In this document: positions 1-5,010 of the stretch, piece by piece
Layout: the number at the start of each line of letters is the position of its first letter
Position numbering within the stretch: the stretch's first letter is position 1
Source: Rhodospirillaceae bacterium
GTDB taxonomy: Bacteria; Pseudomonadota; Alphaproteobacteria; UBA11136
Reading direction: 5' to 3'
Assembly (NCBI GenBank): GCA_002686135.1
Contig: NZAO01000066.1
Span: 3,729-8,738 of the forward strand
Length of the DNA stretch: 5,010 nt
Translations under genes and position numbers: made by a program
The notes under the pieces: model-generated
What the model saw: only the letters and a program-made list of their open reading frames with translations
The model's database searches: none
What the model was told of the DNA's origin: nothing

Positions 1-30
1 AGCTAGCCGACCAGATCAACTGAGTTCGGC

Positions 31-59
31 TTGCCGACAGAAGCAATGGCCGATAGACT
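31..59 (+). promoter_or_regulatory. Candidate sigma70-type promoter for the rlpA operon
   Basis: TTGCCG at 31-36 and TAGACT at 54-59 are separated by 17 bases. Each matches the consensus hexamers (TTGACA, TATAAT) at four of six positions. Transcription would start around 65-68, leaving a leader of about 30 bases before the rlpA ATG. A better -10 alone, TATATT at 64-69 (five of six), lies just downstream but has no recognisable -35 at a suitable distance. Two such weak hexamers can occur by chance, and the operon could also be read from a promoter left of the window. Confidence 0.3.
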
Positions 60-82
60 GCCATATATTGGAGGTGGCGCAA

Positions 83-88
83 GGGAGG
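83..88 (+). promoter_or_regulatory. Shine-Dalgarno for rlpA
   Basis: GGGAGG at 83-88 ends 10 bases before ATG at 99 and 13 before a second in-frame ATG at 102. It supports the start at 99 over the shorter in-frame GTG at 141, which has no purine-rich site ahead of it but would also leave a usable lipoprotein signal. Confidence 0.7.
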
Positions 89-98
89 CTACCAGATA

Positions 99-1124
99 AT
101 GATGATTTGCTGGCGGCCATCGCCACGTTCCCGTGTTCTCGTGCCCTTTTCCCGGACCCTGCTTGGAGTGATGGGGGGGGTGTTCCTGCTTGGCGGGTGT
201 GCGCAAACCCAGCTGTTGGTGCACGCCACTAAGAAATTGCAGACCAAGGAGATCAGGCCCGAGGGCGTTTACAAGGTGGGCAAGCCCTATGAAGTCAATG
301 GCGTCTGGTACTATCCCAGAGTCAATTACGAATATAACGAAACCGGGATCGCCTCGTGGTACGGTCCCAATTTCCACGGCAAGCCAACGGCCAATGGCGA
401 ATACTTCGACATGAACGAGGTCACCGCCGCCCACAAGACCCTGCCACTGCCGAGCAAGGCACGGGTCACCAACCTTGAAAATGGCCGTTCCATCATCGTT
501 CGCATCAACGACCGCGGCCCCTTCGTCAACGGCCGCATTCTTGACGCCTCGCGCAAATCGGCCCAACTTTTGGGGTTCGAGAAGAAGGGTACGGCCAAGG
601 TGCAGGTGAAAATCCTTGCTGATGAAAGCCGCATGATGGCCTCTAAGGCGTCGCCCTCTCAGGTCTCTCAGGGGGCGGTCAAAGAGATCAAGGTGGCCGC
701 GGCGCCGCAGGAGGTCGTCACCAGCGAGGCCCTGCCGCCGCCACCGGGGACTATGTCCGACGCCCTGCCGGAAGACCGCGGCGTCACCATCACCGCCCAT
801 AGTGCAGGGGATGCCGCCGTTCCGCCCGCACAGGCAGAAGTCACTCCGAAACAGCCGGAAGAAACGGAGATCACCTATGCCACGGTCAAACCGACCCAGA
901 TTTACATCCAGGCCGGGGCCTTCGCCAACCTGAAGAACGCCTATAAATTGCAGGATCGTCTGGCAGCTATCGGACAGGCCCAGATTTCACAAACCTGGGT
1001 CGAATCCAGGCCGTTCTACCGGGTCCGCTTCGGTCCCCTTGAAAGCGTGAAAAAAGCCGACGACCTTCTCGACAGCATCATCAATGCCGGATACAAGGAT
1101 GCGAGATTGATCCTGGTGGAATGA
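99..1124 (+). CDS. rlpA: RlpA-like septal lipoprotein (lytic transglycosylase fold) with SPOR domain
   Basis: The 341-residue product is probably a lipoprotein that acts on peptidoglycan at the division site. Its N-terminus has several arginines, a hydrophobic stretch (about 21-31) and a lipobox LGGC at 31-34, with C34 the predicted lipidated cysteine. A double-psi beta-barrel covers about 83-173 (GIASWYGPNFHGK, TANGEYFDM, TAAHKTLP, NDRGPF). E101, D104, H112 and D138 have the same spacing as the residues I recall as important in Pseudomonas aeruginosa RlpA (E120, D123, H131, D157), so lytic transglycosylase activity on stem-peptide-free glycan is plausible. A Pro/Ala-rich, probably disordered linker (about 174-267) leads to a SPOR domain (268-341, from IYIQAGAF), which in known proteins binds denuded septal glycan. 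It is the first gene of the block and ends one base before the carboxypeptidase. An eight-G run lies in the signal-peptide codons. Domain assignment is firm; enzymatic activity is inferred, since E. coli RlpA lacks it. Confidence 0.93.
   Translation: MMICWRPSPRSRVLVPFSRTLLGVMGGVFLLGGCAQTQLLVHATKKLQTKEIRPEGVYKVGKPYEVNGVWYYPRVNYEYNETGIASWYGPNFHGKPTANGEYFDMNEVTAAHKTLPLPSKARVTNLENGRSIIVRINDRGPFVNGRILDASRKSAQLLGFEKKGTAKVQVKILADESRMMASKASPSQVSQGAVKEIKVAAAPQEVVTSEALPPPPGTMSDALPEDRGVTITAHSAGDAAVPPAQAEVTPKQPEETEITYATVKPTQIYIQAGAFANLKNAYKLQDRLAAIGQAQISQTWVESRPFYRVRFGPLESVKKADDLLDSIINAGYKDARLILVE
1115..1120 (+). promoter_or_regulatory. Shine-Dalgarno-like site for the carboxypeptidase start
   Basis: GGTGGA at 1115-1120 sits inside the last rlpA codons, five bases before GTG at 1126. 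This is the main reason for starting the downstream gene at 1126. The in-frame ATG at 1156 has no Shine-Dalgarno but gives a more typical signal peptide. Confidence 0.45.
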
Positions 1125-1125
1125 T

Positions 1126-2316
1126 GTGCCTTCAGCCGTGTTGCAAACCCCGTCCATGACATACCATAAAGTGTTGGCTTGCGCCCTCGTTGGCGCGCTT
1201 TTCTGTCTTGCCGCGCCACCGCCCGCTGCAGCCATTGAGACCCAAGCCAAACAGGCCCTCTTGGTGGATTTCGAGACCGGCGCCGTGTTGTTAGAGAAGA
1301 ACGCCGATGAATCCATGGCCCCGTCTTCCATGAGCAAGCTCATGACCATCTATATGGTCTTCGAACGCCTGCGAGACGGGCGGCTGTCCCTGGAGGACAG
1401 ACTTCCCGTCAGCACCAAGGCCTGGCGCAAGGGCGGGTCGAAGATGTTCGTCAAGGAAAAGGACAAGGTTTCCGTCGAGGATTTGATCCGGGGCGTGGTG
1501 GTGCAGTCGGGCAACGACGCCTGTATCGTCATCGCCGAGAACCTGTCCGGGGATGAAGATGCCTTCGCTAGGGAAATGACCGAGCGCGGGCACGAACTGG
1601 GTCTGGAGAACAGCGTCTTCAAAAATTCCACGGGATGGCCCGATCTCGGCCATACCATGACGTCCAGGGATCTAGCTATTCTCGCTCAGCGCACGATCCG
1701 GGATTTTCCCGAATACTTTCACTATTACGCGGAAAAGAACTTCACCTATAACGGAATCCGCCAGGGCAACCGTAATCCGCTTCTTTATAAGAATCTGGGC
1801 GCCGACGGCCTCAAGACGGGCCATACGAAGCTCGGCGGATTCGGGCTGGTGGCCTCGGCCGAGCGCAAGGACCGGCGGCTGATCCTCGTTCTCAACGGCC
1901 TGCCCAGCATCAAGGTGCGGTCGAAAGAATCCGAAAGGCTTCTCGAATGGGGGTTCCGGGAGTTTAACAATTACAGGCTGTTTTCGGCTGGCGACACGGT
2001 TGCCCAGGCCGCGGTCTGGTTGGGTGACGCGGACCAGGTTCCGCTGGTAATCGAAAACGATCTGGTCATCACCATGCCCAAGAAATCCCGGCGCAAAATG
2101 AAGGTCGGCGCCCGTTTCGAGGGGCCGCTTCCCGCCCCCATCAGGGCAGGACATGAGGTCGCCCTGTTGGAGGTGAGTGCGCCCGGCTTCGAGACCCTGG
2201 AAATTCCCCTTGTAGCCGGAGAAGGAGTGGGGCGGTTGGGCCCGCTGGAGCGTGTGGTCTCGGCCCTGCACTTTCTTATCTGGGGTAGTCTCAACAAACT
2301 AAAACAACAGCAATAG
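1126..2316 (+). CDS. dacA: D-alanyl-D-alanine carboxypeptidase, PBP5/DacA type (peptidase family S11)
   Basis: This penicillin-binding enzyme removes the terminal D-Ala from peptidoglycan pentapeptides in the periplasm, which limits cross-linking. All three active-site motifs are present: SMSK at 68-71 (nucleophile S68, base K71), SGN at 128-130 and KTG at 230-232 within DGLKTGHT. The conserved KGGSKMFV and FKNSTGWPD stretches also match the family. The signal peptide has a hydrophobic core at about 16-30 and probably ends near the AAA at 34-36. Residues about 283-372 form the PBP5 C-terminal beta domain, and 374-392 (ERVVSALHFLIW region) look like the amphipathic helix that anchors such enzymes to the outer face of the inner membrane. 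Length, 396 residues, is normal. The start is uncertain: GTG at 1126 has a Shine-Dalgarno-like site, while ATG at 1156 would give a 26-residue signal peptide with lysine in its n-region. The paralogue name (dacA, dacC or dacF) cannot be settled from sequence alone. Confidence 0.94.
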   Translation: MPSAVLQTPSMTYHKVLACALVGALFCLAAPPPAAAIETQAKQALLVDFETGAVLLEKNADESMAPSSMSKLMTIYMVFERLRDGRLSLEDRLPVSTKAWRKGGSKMFVKEKDKVSVEDLIRGVVVQSGNDACIVIAENLSGDEDAFAREMTERGHELGLENSVFKNSTGWPDLGHTMTSRDLAILAQRTIRDFPEYFHYYAEKNFTYNGIRQGNRNPLLYKNLGADGLKTGHTKLGGFGLVASAERKDRRLILVLNGLPSIKVRSKESERLLEWGFREFNNYRLFSAGDTVAQAAVWLGDADQVPLVIENDLVITMPKKSRRKMKVGARFEGPLPAPIRAGHEVALLEVSAPGFETLEIPLVAGEGVGRLGPLERVVSALHFLIWGSLNKLKQQQ

Positions 2317-2356
2317 CCTCTTGCTATCCCTGATGGGGTGGAACATGAACGGCCCC

Positions 2357-2361
2357 GAGGA
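2357..2361 (+). promoter_or_regulatory. Shine-Dalgarno deciding the tmk start
   Basis: GAGGA at 2357-2361 ends nine bases before GTG at 2371. The longer in-frame reading from GTG at 2338 has no comparable site and would add 11 residues (MEHERPRGHDT) not expected in thymidylate kinases, whose P-loop normally begins about ten residues from the start. Confidence 0.6.
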
Positions 2362-2370
2362 CATGACACG

Positions 2371-3024
2371 GTGACTCACGGCATCTTCATAACCCTTGAA
2401 GGCGGAGAAGGAGCGGGGAAGACCACCCAGCAATCGCTTCTGGCTAAGGCCCTGCGCGCCAAGGGCTTGGAGGTGCTGGCCACCCGCGAACCCGGCGGGT
2501 CGCCAGGCGCCGAGGATATCCGGCGGTTGTTGGTGGAAGGGGAGGTGGAACGCTGGACCCCCATGAGCGAAACCCTGTTGCTTCTCGCCGCCCGTAACGA
2601 CCACCTAGCGCGCACCATCCTTCCGGCCCTGGAGAAGGGGACCTGCGTGGTCTGCGACCGTTTCAGCGATTCCACCATCGCCTATCAGGGCGGCGGGATG
2701 GAACTTGGTGCCGACATGGTGCGGGAGCTTTCGGGTCCGGTGGTGGGAGAGATGGCCCCGGACCTGACGCTGATCCTCGACATCGAGGTGGAGGCGGGGC
2801 TGCAACGGGCAGAAACCCGCGTCAATGGAGAGGCGGAAAACCATATTCAGAGATACGAACGCATGGATAAGGAGTTTCACGAACGCATGCGGCAGTGTTT
2901 TCTCGATATTGCCGCGCAAGAACCAGGAAGGTGCGTTATCATTGACGCCGCTCAAGAGATGGACAAGGTGCACGGGGACATCATGGCGGCGGTGAATGAA
3001 AAGCTGGGGGCGCGGCTTCCATGA
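2371..3024 (+). CDS. tmk: Thymidylate kinase (dTMP kinase)
   Basis: Tmk transfers phosphate from ATP to dTMP, giving dTDP, an essential cytoplasmic step towards dTTP. Starting at GTG 2371 the product has 217 residues, close to the 213 of E. coli Tmk. The P-loop GGEGAGKT lies at 11-18. It has no arginine of the type I kind, and basic residues instead sit in the LID segment around RAETRVNGEAENHIQRYER, which indicates a bacterial type II enzyme. TREPGGS at 38-44 and DRFSDSTIAYQGGG at 96-109 are the classic nucleotide-binding signatures (DRF is the family's DR[YFH] motif). The gene begins 54 bases after the carboxypeptidase stop and overlaps holB by four bases (ATGA), so the two are probably translationally coupled. 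An alternative start at GTG 2338 would give 228 residues. Identity is secure; only the start is open. Confidence 0.95.
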   Translation: MTHGIFITLEGGEGAGKTTQQSLLAKALRAKGLEVLATREPGGSPGAEDIRRLLVEGEVERWTPMSETLLLLAARNDHLARTILPALEKGTCVVCDRFSDSTIAYQGGGMELGADMVRELSGPVVGEMAPDLTLILDIEVEAGLQRAETRVNGEAENHIQRYERMDKEFHERMRQCFLDIAAQEPGRCVIIDAAQEMDKVHGDIMAAVNEKLGARLP

Positions 3025-4199
3025 GCGCGGAGGACATCGGGCAAGAGGGGGAGGAGACCCTCTTGCCACGCAACAATCCCCACCTGTTCGGTCACGAAAA
3101 AGCCGAAGCCACCCTGCATGCGGCCTGGGAATCGGAGCATCTACACCACGCCTGGCTGATCAGCGGACCCGAGGGTATCGGCAAGGCCACCCTGGCCCAC
3201 CGTTTCGCCCGTTTTTTGCTGTCCCAAGAGGCGGAGGCGGGAGAAACGGGCGGCCACGCAGACCTGTTTGCAGGCGACCCGCAAAGCACACCTTCCGAAG
3301 AATCGCGGGGCGCGCTCTACATCGACTCCGAATCACGGCTGTTCGGGAGGATGGCGGCTGGCGGCCACGCCGGCCTGTTGACGGTGACCCGCAGCATTGA
3401 TCCTAAAACCAAGAAGCTGCGCGGTGAAATTGTGGTCGACGACGTGCGCGGAATCGGCGGATTTCTCCACATGACGGCGGCCGAAGGCGGCACCCGCGTA
3501 GTCGTCATTGATCCCGGCGACGACATGAACCGCAACGCCGCCAACGCCCTGTTGAAAAGCCTCGAGGAACCGCCCGCAAAGACGGTCATCCTGATGGTCA
3601 GCCATACGCCGGGGCGGCTCCTTCCCACCATCCGTTCGCGCTGTCGCGGGCTGCGGCTGGCGCCCCTGGGCGAGGCCGATTTCACCAGGGTGATGGCGCA
3701 ACTGCAGCCGGACATGGAGCCGGCGGTCATGGCCGAACTCTTTCGCCTGTCGGGGGGAAGCCCCGGCAAGGCCCTGCGGCTGGCCGAAGAAGGGGGCATT
3801 GAACTTTATCACGAGGTTCTGGCGTTGCTTGCCACCCTGCCCCCGGATGGAAAAGGCGGTGCAGGACACCGTAGGGGAGCCAATAGCGCCGCCCTCCACA
3901 TCCTGGCCGACAAGGTGGCAGGAAAGAAGGGGGAGGCCGCCTATCGCACGCTGGTGGACCTCTTGAGTTCATGGATGGCCCGTCTGATCCGTCTCGGGGC
4001 GGGGGTCGGCGAGGCCGTTGCGGGATCGGAGGAATCGCCGGTGATGCAGAGATTCCTTGCCGCCGCCGGCCTTGATCAATGGCTGGAGGTATGGGACAAC
4101 CAGCGGGCGCTGTTCGCCCAGACGGACGGTCTCAACCTCGACCGCAGGCAGGCCATTCTCAACGCTTTCTTCAATCTGGAAAAAGCCGTCAGGGCATAG
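3021..4199 (+). CDS. holB: DNA polymerase III subunit delta' (clamp loader)
   Basis: Delta' is the stator of the clamp loader, which opens the beta sliding clamp and places it on primed DNA. The 392-residue protein has an AAA+ fold: GHEKAEATLHAAW at 24-36, a P-loop-like GPEGIGKA at 49-56, a Walker-B-like VVVIDPGDD at 160-168, the hallmark NAANALLKSLEEPP at 172-185, and the SRC arginine-finger motif at 206-208. A helical C-terminal domain follows (to about 390). Walker A ends in Ala56 instead of Ser/Thr, so ATP hydrolysis is unlikely; delta' is a non-ATPase subunit in E. coli. The protein has only one cysteine (C208), so the four-cysteine zinc module of E. coli delta' is absent. Residues about 70-125 form a longer, divergent insert there, ending in ESRLFGRMAAGGHAGLLTV, which resembles other alphaproteobacterial delta' proteins as I remember them. 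Start ATG 3021 overlaps the tmk stop. DnaX (gamma/tau) is excluded by the degenerate P-loop and the tmk-linked position. Confidence 0.92.
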   Translation: MSAEDIGQEGEETLLPRNNPHLFGHEKAEATLHAAWESEHLHHAWLISGPEGIGKATLAHRFARFLLSQEAEAGETGGHADLFAGDPQSTPSEESRGALYIDSESRLFGRMAAGGHAGLLTVTRSIDPKTKKLRGEIVVDDVRGIGGFLHMTAAEGGTRVVVIDPGDDMNRNAANALLKSLEEPPAKTVILMVSHTPGRLLPTIRSRCRGLRLAPLGEADFTRVMAQLQPDMEPAVMAELFRLSGGSPGKALRLAEEGGIELYHEVLALLATLPPDGKGGAGHRRGANSAALHILADKVAGKKGEAAYRTLVDLLSSWMARLIRLGAGVGEAVAGSEESPVMQRFLAAAGLDQWLEVWDNQRALFAQTDGLNLDRRQAILNAFFNLEKAVRA

Positions 4200-4217
4200 C
4201 GTGGACACCTCCAAACC

Positions 4218-4242
4218 CGCCCCGTGAGTGATCAAGGGGGCG
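4218..4242 (+). promoter_or_regulatory. GC inverted repeat overlapping the metG ribosome binding region
   Basis: CGCCCC at 4218-4223 is perfectly complementary to GGGGCG at 4237-4242, with a 13-base loop. The right arm includes most of the purine run AAGGGGG (4234-4240), the likeliest Shine-Dalgarno for ATG 4253. No U-tract follows, so it is not an intrinsic terminator. Six G-C pairs would be stable, but G-rich and C-rich runs are common in this genome, so regulation is only a possibility. Confidence 0.25.
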
Positions 4243-4252
4243 CGCACGGGAA

Positions 4253-5010
4253 ATGAACAACATGTCCGGCCCCAAAAACAATCCCCAAAACTATTACCTG
4301 ACCACGCCCATCTATTACGTCAACGACGCGCCGCACATAGGTCATGCCTATACGACGCTGTCCTGTGATGTGATGGCGCGCTTCCTGCGCCTCGACGGGG
4401 TCAATGTGAAGTTCCTCACGGGTACCGACGAACACGGCCAGAAGGTGGAAAAAGCAGCGGACGAGGCGGGCAAAGCGCCCCAAGACTTCGTAGACGAGGT
4501 GTCGGGGAACTTCCTCAAGCTGGCGCAAGCCATGAACTTCAGCAATGACGACTTCATCCGCACCACCGAAGCACGCCACAAGACCTCAGTACAGGCCCTG
4601 TGGCGGGTCTTGAAGGAGAAGAACGAGATTTACCTCGATAGCTATGCCGGCTGGTATTCAGTGCGCGACGAGGCCTTCTACGGCGAGGACGAGCTAAGTG
4701 ACGGGCCCGGCGGTAAGAAACTGGCGCCCAGCGGAGCCGAGGCAGAATGGGTGGAGGAGCCGAGCTATTTCTTCAAGCTTTCCAAGTGGCAGCAGCCGCT
4801 GCTCGACCTCTACGAGAAACACCCCGATTTCGTGCTGCCAGAAACCCGCATGAACGAGGTCAAGAGCTTCGTGGAAGGGGGGCTGCGCGACCTTTCGGTC
4901 TCTCGCACCAGTTTCAAATGGGGCGTGGCCGTGCCCGACGATCCCGATCACGTGATGTATGTGTGGATCGACGCGTTGACCAATTACATTACCGCCGTGG
5001 GCTATCCCGA
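4253..5010 (+). CDS. metG: Methionyl-tRNA synthetase, N-terminal part (truncated by window end)
   Basis: MetRS attaches methionine to tRNA-Met and initiator tRNA. The window holds 252 complete codons, about half of a usual 510-550-residue enzyme, and the frame stays open to the edge. The Rossmann-fold class I catalytic domain is clear: YYLTTPIYYVNDAPHIGHAY at 14-33 with the HIGH signature at 28-31, FLTGTDEHGQK at 54-64, the YAGWYSVRDEAFY connective-peptide region near 139-151, and VMYVWIDALTNYITA around 235-248. KMSKS and the anticodon-binding domain lie beyond the window. The only cysteine is C38, so the Cys-based zinc knot of E. coli-type MetRS is missing and this is a knot-less, MetG2-like form. 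An in-frame TGA at 4229-4231 limits upstream extension. ATG 4253 and ATG 4262 are both possible starts; AAGGGGG (4234-4240) favours 4253, while GGGA (4248-4251) favours 4262. The gene lies 53 bases after holB, probably in the same transcript. Confidence 0.95.
   Translation, partial: MNNMSGPKNNPQNYYLTTPIYYVNDAPHIGHAYTTLSCDVMARFLRLDGVNVKFLTGTDEHGQKVEKAADEAGKAPQDFVDEVSGNFLKLAQAMNFSNDDFIRTTEARHKTSVQALWRVLKEKNEIYLDSYAGWYSVRDEAFYGEDELSDGPGGKKLAPSGAEAEWVEEPSYFFKLSKWQQPLLDLYEKHPDFVLPETRMNEVKSFVEGGLRDLSVSRTSFKWGVAVPDDPDHVMYVWIDALTNYITAVGYP

Noticed and set aside
3..23. Possible last codons of an upstream gene in frame 3 (LADQIN then TGA 21-23)
   Set aside because: Six residues are too few to identify a gene. 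A lytic transglycosylase is sometimes found upstream in this group, but nothing here confirms it.
26..37. Short inverted repeat TCGGC-TT-GCCGA upstream of rlpA
   Set aside because: The stem is only five pairs with a two-base loop and no U-tract, so it does not qualify as a terminator, and it overlaps the candidate -35 without matching an operator I know.
2..232. Frame 2 is open from the left edge to TAA 230-232, possibly an upstream gene's 3' end
   Set aside because: It would overlap rlpA by over 130 bases, including its ribosome binding site and signal peptide. The translation shows no recognisable domain.
3..800. 265-codon open frame on the - strand opposite rlpA
   Set aside because: It is antisense to a clearly conserved gene. 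The product is rich in Gly, Arg and His with no recognisable domain, and long antisense frames are common in GC-rich coding DNA.
1672..2271. 199-codon - strand frame opposite the carboxypeptidase
   Set aside because: The + strand carries all three active-site motifs of a complete enzyme. The antisense product shows no motif, signal or supporting ribosome binding site that I can identify.
2996..3400. 134-codon + strand frame across the tmk-holB junction
   Set aside because: It overlaps the P-loop region of holB in another frame, and its Arg/Gly/Pro-rich product looks like out-of-frame coding sequence.
3333..3899. 188-codon - strand frame opposite holB, plus a 154-codon one at 2605-3069
   Set aside because: Both are shadows of conserved + strand genes, with low-complexity composition and no family resemblance.

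Overview
The window is GC-rich bacterial DNA. It carries five genes on the + strand, packed head to tail, with nothing credible on the - strand. The order is rlpA-like lipoprotein, D-Ala-D-Ala carboxypeptidase, thymidylate kinase, DNA polymerase III delta' subunit, methionyl-tRNA synthetase. As I know it, this order is a conserved chromosomal block in Alphaproteobacteria, often continuing into tatD. The protein signatures fit that group: RlpA has the YKVGKPY...NGVWYYP lead-in, delta' begins PRNNPHLFGHE with a GIGKATLA P-loop, and MetRS has YAGWYSVRDEAFY. Rhodospirillales or a relative is a reasonable guess, but order-level placement is inference.

Layout: 1-98 is a short upstream region with a possible sigma70-type promoter and a clear Shine-Dalgarno for rlpA. 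99-1124 is rlpA (lipoprotein signal, double-psi beta-barrel, linker, SPOR). 1126-2316 is a complete penicillin-binding carboxypeptidase with all three active-site motifs; it follows rlpA after a single base. 2371-3024 is tmk, started here at a GTG with a good Shine-Dalgarno. 3021-4199 is holB, overlapping tmk by ATGA. 4253-5010 is the first 252 codons of metG, cut by the window edge before the KMSKS region. No gap is longer than about 100 bases, and I see no internal terminator, so the block reads as one operon.

How the genes fit together: the first two act on peptidoglycan outside the inner membrane. RlpA cleaves or binds denuded septal glycan; the carboxypeptidase trims pentapeptide stems. 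Tmk makes dTDP for dTTP synthesis, delta' is part of the clamp loader at the replication fork, and MetRS charges tRNA-Met. The operon therefore joins envelope growth and division with replication and translation supply.

I found no mobile element, CRISPR array, RNA gene, phage gene or unknown protein family. This is an ordinary housekeeping region. What deserves a second look is small-scale: mini-ORFs at two gene junctions that overlap the next start, a G8 run in the rlpA signal peptide, a GC hairpin that could cover the metG ribosome binding site, and loss of the zinc-binding cysteines in both delta' and MetRS.
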